64,000 nt of DNA from Cinnamomum chago (taxonomy: Eukaryota; Streptophyta; Magnoliopsida; Laurales; Lauraceae). This document shows positions 32,901-43,055 of the stretch, piece by piece; positions within the stretch are counted from its first letter, which is position 1, and every line of letters starts with the position of its first letter. The DNA is taken from contig CP142452.1 in the NCBI GenBank assembly GCA_038049695.1, positions 34,088,501-34,152,500 on the forward strand, given 5' to 3'. The notes beneath the pieces were generated by a model that did not search any database, was not told the DNA's origin, and saw only the letters and a program-made list of their open reading frames with translations. A program made the position numbers and the translations under genes.

Positions 32901-35895
32901 TACACTATCCCAAGTGGCTAGCCAACAGGGTGGTAGTAAAAAACAAAGAATGGCAAATGGAGGGTCTGCGTAGACTTCACCGACCTCAACAAGGCATGCC
33001 CCAAGGACAGTTTCCCCCTGCCCAAAATCGACCAGATGATCGACGCCACCTCGGGGCATGACAGAATGAGCTTCTTGGACGCCTACCGAGGCTACCACCA
33101 GATCCCACTGTACAGGCCCGACGAGGAGAAAACTGCTTTCATAACACCTCAAGGCATCTACTGTTTTAAGGTGATGCCCTTTGGGTTGAAAAACGTCGGG
33201 GCAACATATCAGAGGCTGGTCACGAAGATGTTTCAGAGCCAGCTCGGGAAGACGGTGGAAGTCTACATTGACGACATGGTGGTCAAATCTAAAAAGTCCC
33301 AGGACCATCTGACAGACCTGCGCCAGACATTTGCCGTCCTCAGAAAGTTCTAGCTCAAACTGAACGCTTCCAAATGCGCGTTTGGTGTCGGGTCTAGTAA
33401 GTTCCTGGGAAACCTGGTGACCAGAAGAGGGATTGAAGCCAATCCAGACCAGATCATAGCTATACAGGCTGTCCAGAGCCCCACCTCGGCCAAGCAGGTC
33501 CAACGACTCACAGGGATGGCCGCTGCGCTCAACCGTTTCATCAGCCGAGCATCGGACAAGTGGCGCCCCTTCTTTCAGCTCTTGAAGAAGAGTTCCAAGT
33601 TCCAGTGGACCCCTGAATGTGATTTGGTACTGGACAAACTCAAGGAGTACCTCTCTTCACCATCGCTATTATCCACTCCGTCACAAGGGGATCTTCTCTA
33701 TCTCTACCTCGCAGTCTCGGACCATGCAGTGAGCTCAGTGTTGGTTCGAGAGAACGACAAGCAGCAACACCCCATCTACTACACCAGCAAAACCCTGCTC
33801 GACGCCGAGACCAGGTATCTGCCACTCGAAAAGCTAGCACTGGCGCTCATCAGCGCCTCTCGCAAGCTCTCCCATTACTTCTAGACATATACAGTGGTGG
33901 TCGTCACGGAATTTCCACTCAAATCCCTTTTCAGAAAGGCGGACTTTTTTGGCCGAATCTCCAAGTGGGCCGTCGAACTGGGGTAATTCGATATCCAATA
34001 TCAACTCAGAACGGCGATCAAAGTACAGGTACTAACAGATTTCATCATCGAATTCACCTCTCCTAGTTCGGCACCGACCTCGCTCGATACCGAATTGGGG
34101 GACTCCAAGGGCAATGACGGAGCTGAAACCGATCCCGTGGAAGACCAATCCTGGATGAAATTCCTCGAGTCAGCTTGGAAGGTCTTCGTCAACGAATCAT
34201 CAACATCCAGAAGAGCCGGCGCCGGCGTAGTCCTCCAATCCCCAGGAGGACTAGTCATAGAACAAGCATAAACCCTTGACTTCAAGACATCAAACAATGA
34301 AGCGGAGTACGAAGCACTAATTGCGGGTCTCGGTAGCGCAAAGATATTGGGGGCACGTCGGCTTGTAGTCTTCAGCGACTCCCAGTTGGTAACGAACCAG
34401 CTGAGCGGAGATTATCAAGCCCGAGACGAAAGGATGGCGGCCTACCTAGCCCACACTAGACAGCTCCTCTCCCAGTTCGAAAAAGCTAAAGTCAGGCAGA
34501 TCGGCAGGGAATCCAATTGCCATGCAGACGCCCTAGCCAACTTGACCTCGGCCGTAGAAGCAAGGAAAAGAAGAACGGTCGATGTGGGGACATTAACCAA
34601 ACCGAGCATAGAGCTACTTCCAGCTCGGCAAATCTTGTGCACCGATCTCGGCCCGAGCTGGATGAATCCGATCGTAACATTCTTGAAGGACGATAAGCTC
34701 CCCGAGAACAGGAATGAAGCTCACAAGGTCAGGATGAAAACGGCTCATTTTTTGCTATCCCCAAATGAAAAACTCTACAGAAAATCCTACTCAGGACCAT
34801 ATCTTCAATGCATTCACCCAAACAAGGTGGAAGACTTCCTTTTTGAAATTCACGAAGGAATCTGTGGAAGCCACATCGGAGGAAGTTCACTGGCGTACAG
34901 AGCTATTAGCCAGGGCTATTGGTGGCCCTACATGCAAAAAGACACCAGCTCTACGCCAGAAAGTGTGAGAAATGCTAGAAGTTCTCCCATTCCCTGCATC
35001 AGCCAGCTCGAGACCTGAGTCCCCTCTCCAGTCCGTGGCCCTTCGCTCAGTGGGGGCTGGACATCGTGGGTCCTCTTCACCGCACCCCAGGGAACAAAAG
35101 GTGGTTGATGGTGGGCACTGATTACTTCACAAAATGGATAGAGGCAGAGGCCTTGTCCTCCATCACCGAGCACGACACGAAGAATTTTGTGTGGAAAAAC
35201 ATCGTCACAAGGTTCGGGATCCCCAGGGCTCTGGTCTCGGACAACGGGACCCAGTTCGACTCAAAACTCTTCAGAAACTTCTGCAAGGAGCACGGTATTA
35301 GGAACCTTTATGCGACTCTGGCCTACCCACAGAGCAACGGGCAAGTAGAGATATCAAACAAGGTGGTGCTGGACGGACTCAAAAAGAGGCTTGCTAAAGC
35401 TAAGGGCAGATGGGTGGAAGAATTGTCGAGTGTCCTTTGGGCATACAGAACCACCCCGAGGCGCTCCACTTCGGCGACTCCTTTTTCACTGGCCTATGGG
35501 ATGGAGGTTGTGATCCCTTTCGAGGTCGGCCTCCCGACATTGAGGATGAACCTCTTCGATCAAGGGCAGAACGAGATCAACCTTGCCAGAGAGCTCGACC
35601 TGGCCGAGGAACGAAGGGAAGAGGCATCCGGCGCCTGGCCTCCTATCAGCAGCAGCAATCCAGAGGATACAATCAGAGAGTCAAAGAGAGGAGATTCTCA
35701 GTTGGAGAACTAGTCCTAAAAAGAGCACTTCCGGCGGATAGAAATCCTAGCGAAGGCAAACTCGCGCCGAATTGGCTCGGCCCCTTTAAAGTAATCTCGG
35801 CCTCTGGAAGGTCGGCCTACAGGCTTGAGGGGATGGATGGCAAAGAGTTGCCACGACCATGGAATGCTGCGCATCTCAAAAAGTATTACTTCTAG
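29978..35895 (+). pseudogene. Gag-Pol of Gypsy element 2, many stops and frameshifts
   Basis: Starts MPPKTRYGGG at 29978 and ends HLKKYYF at 35895. The same domains as in element 1 are recognisable: gag (30840-31400), knuckle CSYHKQHGHMTEDC (~31710), protease with DPRSS (~32145, altered), RT with YIDDMVV (~33267), RNase H, second RNase H (~34185, FVNESS where FVDGSS is expected, so a catalytic Asp is lost), integrase HHCC (~34850) and DDE region. In-frame stops lie at 30377, 30554, 31451, 33351, 33882, near 33985 and near 34268; frames shift near 32945, 34945 and 35626. Not functional. Confidence 0.92.
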
Positions 35896-35972
35896 TTGTA
35901 CTCAAAATGACAAATCAATAAAGAAGGATCTTTTGGGAGAAATCTGCCTTATGTCTTTCAAGTTATGAGCAA

Positions 35973-36350
35973 GGCTCCGGCCCTCGCGCCAGCCTCTTTG
36001 AGTTCGGTCACAGGGCCAACTCCCCAGGGCTCCGGCCCTCGAGCCAGCCTCTTTGAGTTCGGTCGCAGGGCCAACTCCCCAGGGCTCCGGCCCTCGAGCC
36101 AGCCTCTTTGAGTTCGATCGCAGGGCCAACTCCCCAAGGCTCCGGCCCTCGAGCCAGCCTCTTTGAGTTCGGTCGCAGGGCCAACTCCCCAAGGCTCAGG
36201 CCCTCGAGCCAGCCTCTTTGAGTTCGGTCACAGGGCCAACTCCCCAAGGCTCCGGCCCTCACGCCAGCCTCTTTGAGTTCAGTCACAGGGCCAACTCCCC
36301 AAGGCTCCGGCCCTCGAGCCAGCCTCTTTGAGTTCGGTCGCAGGGCCAGA
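35973..36350 (+). repeat. Tandem 55-bp repeats (7 units), element 2
   Basis: Units containing GGCTCCGGCCCTCGAGCCAG and CTTTGAGTTCGGTC recur at 55-bp spacing from 35973. Two long minus-strand frames across them are period artefacts. The same unit occurs inverted at 61080-61435 in element 3. It is unrelated in sequence to the 49-bp unit of element 1 but sits in the same place. The stretch 36351-36892 shows no gene. Confidence 0.92.
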
Positions 36351-36892
36351 ACTCTGCTCCTCACCGCAATCTCTCAAACCTCAGACGACAGACCATCCCC
36401 TCAAGACATAAAAAGGGCCAAATATCTGAAGTCACGGAACTCGGCCTGCCTGTGAGCTCAACCCAGACCCCTCGGGTCACCTAAGGGCACGGCCCTGACT
36501 CTCCAACAAGAAGGCCGCTTCTCGAGGTGTAGTACAAACTAACTATGGTCTCTTCCTAAGATTCTACCCTCAGGAGCGTGCCATCGAAGCCTAACCATCG
36601 ATCAAGAGGCAACAAGGCCTGCCTAATGAACTCGCCGACCCAGGTCATTCGGGAGATTCAAAAGCTAGAGGGGTTCCTCATCCCGAGATGGGAAGATTGA
36701 TTAAAGTCTGATTTCATTACCGACCTCAACCACTTACAAGTTTTGGACATCCACACACCATTGCAAGAGGAAAGAAATAAGAAAACAGCTGGAGATTTAA
36801 AAAGAAAGTTCGTTTTTCATTGATAATGGTTATAGAGCTTTGTACATTCAAACAAAAAAAAAAACAAAAATACATCAAGAAAAAGAAAAATC

Positions 36893-39260
36893 CTATTGCT
36901 TCTCGGGCGCTGCATCCTTATTCGACTCTGGAGGATCGGACGAGGCAGGAGCGTCAGATGAAGGAGCAGTAAGGGGAACCTGGGCAGTCTCGACCTCGGT
37001 GGAGGTCGGAGGCGGAGGAGGTACGCCTGGGACTTCGGTAGGGGCCTCGGGAGGATTGGAGCTAGGCTCTGACTCTGAGCTCGGTACTGCAGGTTGGAAT
37101 TGGGGAAGGTTCGCGAATATGGGGTCGCCCTCAGCAACCCCGTACTTGCGAAGGGCCTCCTTGCACCCCATCTCAAACAGCACCGTGCTTAGATCCGTGA
37201 TTTGAGTCACGTACTCCTCCGACGCCCAGTCCACCCCATCTTGGTAAGCTTTTGCAACTTGGGCTCGCAGGGTGGACTCGACATCGGCCCTCTCTTTCCG
37301 AGAGGTCTCGAGCTCGGCCTCCTTCCCAGCCAATTCGTTTTGCTTATGGGCAAGCCCGGCCTCCCTCTTGGCAAGCTCGGACCCCTTCTGGGCAAGCTCG
37401 GCCTCCAGTTGGACCGTCCTCCTCAAATTTTTATTCTCGCCCCGCAACTTAATTATCTCGGTCTTTGCCGCCTGTTGTTCTGTTGCGTTTTGGGCGAGCT
37501 TCTCCTCAGACTTCTTTATTTCCGCCCATCTTCTTCTTCTCCTTTTCCATCTCGACGATCTGGGTAGCCGTTTCTACCCGGCTCTCCATCACTACATGAA
37601 GCCTCTGTACATTCTGCAAAAAGATAAAAATAGTAAGGGAATCAAATCAGGCAACCAAGAGGCAGAAATTCGAAAGTAGAAGGAGAAAAGTTACCTCTAG
37701 CGACGCCCTCATCGTCTGATGGAGCAGGCCCATCGTCCCGGCCCGTCTATGCCTCTCCATGTCCATGGGGAGGGCACATCCCCAAGCAAGAGCCACGACC
37801 GACTCCCAGCTGTTCCCCAGCCGCTCCCCCATGGTCATGGGCTCGTTAGGGTTGAGGTCAAAGTTGGGCCTCCAAGGCACCGGCGTAGAAAGCCGGGCCT
37901 GCAGCTCCACCTCCGGGAGCCTCTCCTCCTCGTCCCCTACACGAGGCCTCTTCTCGGGAGGGGCCCCCTCGCCCTCTACACGAGGCCTCTTCTCGGGAGG
38001 GGCCCCATCGCCCTCCTTTCCGGCTCCCGCGGTTCTGGCTCAGGCATCCTTTGGTGGCGGAGGCGGTGGAGCCTCCTTCTCGGCCTCCACCACCCACGGC
38101 CTGTTGTCCTTGAGCGGGCGAGGCTCCTTAGGCAGCCGGATGACCTTGGGGGGCTCCACCGACCTCCCCTTCTTAGCTATGGCGGAGGATGCCCCTGCTG
38201 CTCCCGACGAGCCGGAGGAAGCGGCCACTGCGGAGCCCTGGGAGGCACCTGACCCGCTGGGGGCACGCTTGGAGGCTGGGGGAGCTCGGCCCCTAAAGAT
38301 CATAGCCCCCAGATTCTTCAAGGGAGGGCGTTGTCCGTCCATCTCTTCCTCTTCTTGACCTCGGGAGTGAGGGGGGCTGTCGGTGATAATAATCGGGCCT
38401 TGGGGCTCCGTAGCTTGGCCGCTGGTCTCGGCAAGTGCGAGTACGATCTCCCCTACTGGCTCAAGGGGAACCTCGGCAGTCTTACTGGTATAAGACCGGT
38501 ACCGTGGCTTGTACCCGAGCAATGAGAAGGCAGCTCGATCGTGGTGACCGTGGTACTGATAAATCTTCTCAAACCACGCATCGTTTCTCTTCCACTTGTC
38601 GAGGATGGCATCCCTCCTCCTTCGCTGAACGCCTGCACAAAAGACAGAGGACATCAGCTCGGCATGATAGCGAATAAAAACAATGAAAATGAAACCCGAT
38701 GGGACAGATGTTTACTGGGAGGGGTCCCAGGTTTCCGCGGAACCCGGATTCTCCGCTCCTCTTCGGTCTCGGTCCCCTTGAACTCCCAGTTCCCCGAGAC
38801 CAGTATCCGTTCGTCTCCTGCATATTTGCTCGAGTCTTCCAGAGCGTTCACCAAAGGCCGATGCCTGGCCTTCACACGGAGGTAATAGGAGTCGTCGTCC
38901 CCCGCAGCTTTACAGATGTCGTAGACATCTTCTATGTCATGCACCCCGAGATTGATGTCAAGGATCCAGTTTAGCTCCGCCACGCCCATTATAATCTTAA
39001 AACCATTTGGCATCAGTTGGAAGGGGAAAATTCGCCACACGTCGAGGCAAGACCGGAGGAGCGGTTGAATGGAAAACCTAACCCCCCCCTTCGCACACCG
39101 ACACCAATGGAAAGGGCATCCAGTTCTTGTATACAGCAAGGCTTCCAGGAAGGCCCCCGAGGTCGTCGGGCTTCACCAGGACGTCAGCCGGGATCTTAAA
39201 AGACGACCTAAAAGCCTCCAGGGCTGCTGGACCCTCTAACCAGTGGCTGAAGACTCCCAT
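36893..39260 (-). pseudogene. Antisense three-exon gene of element 2, broken
   Basis: Exons by analogy: 39260-38716, 38632-37695, 37613-36893, with GTAAAC/GCAG and GTAACT/GCAG splice sites. Exon 1 starts MGVFSHWLEGPAAL and carries the same core as elements 1 and 3 (LMPNGFKIIMGVAELNWIL, GVHDIEDVYDIC). It is one base too long at an 8-C run (39082-39089), shifting the frame. Exon 2 has a single in-frame TGA at about 38040-38042 and otherwise reads to CALPMDMERH. Exon 3 lost about 20 bp relative to element 3 near 37525, changing frame before the coiled coil; the C-terminal GCKEALRKYGV motif remains. Inactive copy of the gene at 11719 and 58234. Confidence 0.85.
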
Positions 39261-39570
39261 TTTCTTAAAGCTAAAGGGGGCAGAGACCAAATAAATAGAG
39301 GCGAGAAATGGAAAAACCTTAAGGGACCAAAAAACCCTCTGAAAGCGAAGAGAAGAAAGGAGGCACAAAGAAATATCAGAGAAAGAAGATGGAACTCACA
39401 GAAAGGATGCTGGAGATTACCGAGGACGAAGAAGCAGAAAGCTAGAAAGAAAGGTTCCTGAGATTAGTTGGTTCGTCTTTTAGCAAGATCTGTGGCAGGA
39501 CTTCATCTTCAAAAGATCTCTCCTTCTCAGACAAACAACTAGGGTAAAAGAGAAAGGGAGAGGGGCGCTT

Positions 39571-39585
39571 CCATTTTTATAGAGG
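39571..39585 (-). promoter_or_regulatory. TATA box of the antisense gene, element 2
   Basis: Minus strand CCTCTATAAAAATGG in a GGGCGTCCCTCTATAAAA context, about 320 bp upstream of the antisense start at 39260. The same string occurs at 57911-57930 upstream of the element 3 copy. Confidence 0.55.
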
Positions 39586-39903
39586 GACGCCCCTCTTGAT
39601 TACCCTGCCACGCATCGCTTCGATCCCGGCGACCGGCCAGACAGGAGACTCCACGTGGCGGCAACGGTTCGCCTCTCACCACGCCTCTGGTACGACATTT
39701 ATCACCTCGGGCATACGGAGCGGCATCCCACGTGCTCGACAAGGCAAAGCAATTATGATGCCCTATTTATTGCCTAGGGCAAACGAAGGGGCGTCATGAT
39801 GAAAATCTCATAAAAGCAAGATACGAAAAGACGGCCCCATCACTTCCTAATCTTATCTCCCGACCTCGAAGAAGACCAAAGAGGTCGAGAGCTAGAGGGC
39901 AAT

Positions 39904-40595
39904 TGTGTGGGGTCATTCTGTGCTCACGAATTTAGGTGAGGCCATCCCCAGTCTCGGTTTACCATTGGTCTCGGTACCACCCAAGGTCAGCCGCAACGCC
40001 ATCTCGGAAAAACCATGGAGCGAGTCTCGGTGGCTACGTCACGAGTCCCGACCTCGGTCAAGGCCTCTGGCCCGATCTCGGTCCCTGTCACTCAGCCATA
40101 AATGCAGCCATCAATGCACTGCCGTGACGGAAACGGCGAACAGACAGGCAGAGTGGGCGCCGGACCTAGATAAGGGGCGCGCCTTATCTCAGGGTCATGT
40201 CTATAGGCCTGGACTGACGGTCCGATGGGACACTCCCTTTTCACCTACCCCCACTCAGGAGATAAGAGTACACTCTGATAGGACCCCCGTCCCCTCAAGG
40301 AAGCAGTCCAATGATGACTATCACGTCTATATATAGCATGAAGGAAAACCATGTAAGGTACGCAACCCGTCTCCCTCCCAGACCTCTTCTTCTCCATTCT
40401 CTTTCAGTTCCTAGACTGACTTGAGCATCGGAGCGCCTTCGGCTACCTTCGGCCACCTTCGGCCAGGGGCTCTGACTCGCTGTCTCTCTCTTTCAGGTCA
40501 TCGGAGGCTCGATCATTTCCCCTCATCTTCCCAAGATCTCCAAATCTAGAGCTTAATCCTCTAATAACCAAGTCCGTAATTTTTAGGCACTTACA
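39904..40595 (+). repeat. 3' LTR of Gypsy element 2
   Basis: 692 bp counting TGTGTGGGG from 39904; ends CACTTACA at 40595. Carries TATATATAG near 40330, the GATAAGG palindrome at 40169-40188 and an extra 10-bp CCTTCGGCCA unit (near 40450) compared with the 5' LTR. Confidence 0.92.
40169..40188 (+). promoter_or_regulatory. GATAAGG/CCTTATC palindrome in LTR
   Basis: GATAAGGGGCGCGCCTTATC, a 7-bp perfect inverted pair around GGCGCG, about 265 bp into the LTR and ~160 bp upstream of the TATA box. GATAAGG is the plant I-box core bound by GATA or MYB-like factors. Present in element 3 (57293-57312) and, with changed arms, at 19445-19464. Deleted from the 5' LTR of this element. Confidence 0.5.
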
Positions 40596-41313
40596 GTGGT
40601 AATAGTAAGTTACTAATTATTAATGGAAGTATGACTTCTATTTTAATTAGAAATGAGAAAGCTACTAATTATTGTGGAAGTGAGACTTCTATGGCAACTA
40701 TAAAGGGAGAAGGTTACTATTTTGCAATGGGAATTAAATTTCTATTTCAAATAGGAAAAGAGGTGGGCTTGAGGGCTATATAAAAAGGAATTAACCCCTC
40801 TTGGACGTCCTCCATGCTATTCCATCTAGGAATTCACGCCCAGCCCCCTATTTGAGTGCAAGTGTTGCATCTCTTCCTCCCTTCTCTCTTCAAGTTCTCT
40901 TCTCTTCCTCCTCTAGTTCCTTGGAGTTACTAGTTGGGTTTTCTCTTGAAGTTTCCACCAATCTTCTTGAGAAAAGAGATCTAATACTGGTCATAGCGTG
41001 GAAGATCAAAAGGTGTTGGAGATTCTGATTTGATTAGTGAAAGCGTTCATCATCAAAGAAAGTGATCAACTTCTCCATTAGAACACTACAAAGCTCCAAA
41101 GGTTTAATCTACATCCTTGTATGTTGTGGATCTCGTGGTTGCATGTTTAGGTGTTGTTTTCTATCTTCTAGATAGGTTATATTGCTGTACATGATTTATG
41201 AGTTTGAGGGATTGCATCCTGGATTGGATTCGTTGCCTTCCAGATAGTTGATCCCTGCATCAAGTGGGTTAAAAGTTTTGAAACCTATCTGAAAGGCCCA
41301 CCTACTTCGAACA
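40596..41313 (+). repeat. Copia 5' LTR, right part
   Basis: 718 bp collinear with 48129-48846. I count roughly 26 mismatches, clearly more than in the left part. Contains a TATA box (CTATATAAAA near 40777). Ends CGAACA directly before the PBS. Confidence 0.92.
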
Positions 41314-41315
41314 AT

Positions 41316-41328
41316 TGGTATCAGAGCC
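41316..41328 (+). other. Copia primer-binding site (initiator Met tRNA type)
   Basis: TGGTATCAGAGCC two bases after the LTR end. This is the standard complement of the plant initiator tRNA-Met 3' end used by Ty1/Copia elements. Confidence 0.92.
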
Positions 41329-41329
41329 A

Positions 41330-43055
41330 TACCTCATCTCTAATCATGTTAGATCAGTAAGCTTGTTCCAATCTTTGCATAAGATGCGAAGAAGATTTAG
41401 CAAGGGCTATGTAAGGATCAGTTTTGATGAATTTACTTGGTTTGATAGTAGATTCATGTTTGGATAGTCACAAAAGGGTTTAATAATGATGGAATGATGG
41501 TAGGAAGCCATTGGAACACTTTAGAAGTGATTTGGTGAAGAATGGACACGAAACAGAAAAACTCAAGTTGCAGGTTTTCGTCAGTCCGGTCGACCTGGCC
41601 CAATGCTCGGTCGACCGGGTGACTTACAGGTCGGTCGACCGAGGACACTGCACAGCAGGTTGCAGAAACTTGATTTTTCAGTTTCGGGTCTTCTCTTACA
41701 TCCTATCTTTCTAGCATTATTTGGCAGCCTATTTTTGTGATTTGTATGGTTGTATGAGATACTAACTTGCAAATGATAATGTCCTCTCCATATGGCGCAC
41801 AAGTCTTTTGCTTTCTATTTATGGTTATTGGTTTATTTGAGGCTAAGTGTAAAGGGCATCATGGTTTCCTTGGTTTCCCATGTAAGGACAAGGCATGATG
41901 AATTTCCCTATAGCCATTTTATTTTCATGTTTAGATTATCATGTAAGTCTCATAATCGAAGCATAGGAATTTATGTATTTTTTTTCTAAAATTGTAAATT
42001 CTTACGATGTCCGAGACGAAGAAGGAAAGCGATGTTAGACTCATAATCAAAGAGTTTGAAGATTACCAAAAGTGTTTTGGAGTTGCCCAAAGAGTTTGAT
42101 GAATTCCAAAGTTTTGGAAAGTCTAGAAGTCCAAGAAGTCTATTCCGCTAGAACCATGTGGAGGAGATGACTAGTTTCTAATTTTAGCACTTTCTATTTA
42201 TGGATGCATGCTTAATTTAGAATATTTCCAAATCTTATCCAAACATAGCAAGTTACCAAAATTGGTCAAATCAAATTAATTTTTGGAAAGAGTTCTAATT
42301 AGAATTGATGGACCCATGAGATGGATCCATTGGTAACAATAATTTAGAAACTGGACTTTCCTTAAAATAACTTGACTTGGAACCAATCATTGGCCATATC
42401 ATGAGATGATTTGATATGTATATATGTGGGCCCATGTACCTTAAGAGAAATCCTCAATTCTAAAATATTAAGTGGGAGCGGGGCATTTATATTTAGAAAT
42501 CTCCATGGTTTTCCACCATAGGTCCATTGTAAGGAAAGTATTAGCCTCGCGCAATCTTGAGAATGACCGTTCCCCGCGGAGGGCTTTTACTTGTCTGGTT
42601 ACTAGATATGGATCTCCTATAGATAGTGTTGGTGAGACGGGGCGGGGGCCCACTCCCCAAGGAGGAGCTGCCCGCAACGGTTGTCATGCAATGCTACTTG
42701 GTGGGTCACACTTAACTAAAATAATGATGTAGTATTCCCAAGGATTTGCCTCATGTATTTTAGAAACCAAAGATAATCGGAAGTCATTCATTATTTGGTA
42801 TGAGATACCTAGATAATAATGAATGAAGGGGATCATGGAAAGTTAGTCTTAATCCTAATTTTGACCAACTTTGATCCGCACCAATCTAGGTGGTATTCGC
42901 ACTCCCCAAGGAGGCATACCCCAGGGATTGGAATTCCGATGTATTCTGAATTTAATGGTTATGAGGATTCCATATAAATTTGGTAGAATACTAAACCCTA
43001 ATGTCATTTAAATTCATTAGTTGAATGTATGGTTATGTGCTACAGTATTTCCAGC
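41330..43055 (+). other. Copia leader between PBS and gag, no coding frame
   Basis: About 1.7 kb without a supported protein. Three GGTCGACC palindromes lie within 53 bp (41588, 41609, 41633). A CACTCCCCAAGGAGG unit appears at about 42649 and again at about 42901 (self-complementary CTCC...GGAG). Role unknown; packaging or structural RNA elements are possible but unproven. Confidence 0.6.

Larger units (their letters stand above)
29270..40595 (+). mobile_element. Ty3/Gypsy Tat-type retrotransposon (element 2), degenerate, nested in Copia 5' LTR
   Basis: Same plan as element 1 but a different family: LTR, PBS, gag-pol, 55-bp tandem repeats, antisense three-exon gene, polypurine tract (ending AGGGCAAT) and LTR. 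LTRs differ at about 14 sites plus a 24-bp and a 10-bp indel. No TSD: the left flank ends TATAG, the right flank begins GTGGT. 200 bp of the Copia LTR (equivalent to 47929-48128) are missing at the left junction, and the 5' LTR lacks the first two bases (TG) seen at 39904. Coding parts are broken, so it is not autonomous. Confidence 0.92.

Noticed and set aside
36008..36364. Minus-strand frame encoding a repeated peptide over the 55-bp array
   Set aside because: The array period (55 bp) is not a multiple of three and several frames stay open by chance. The same array in element 3 does not conserve it.
37719..38358. Plus-strand frames of 177 and 199 codons
   Set aside because: Opposite strand of the antisense gene's exon 2. 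The real coding strand is shown by conserved splice sites and protein blocks.
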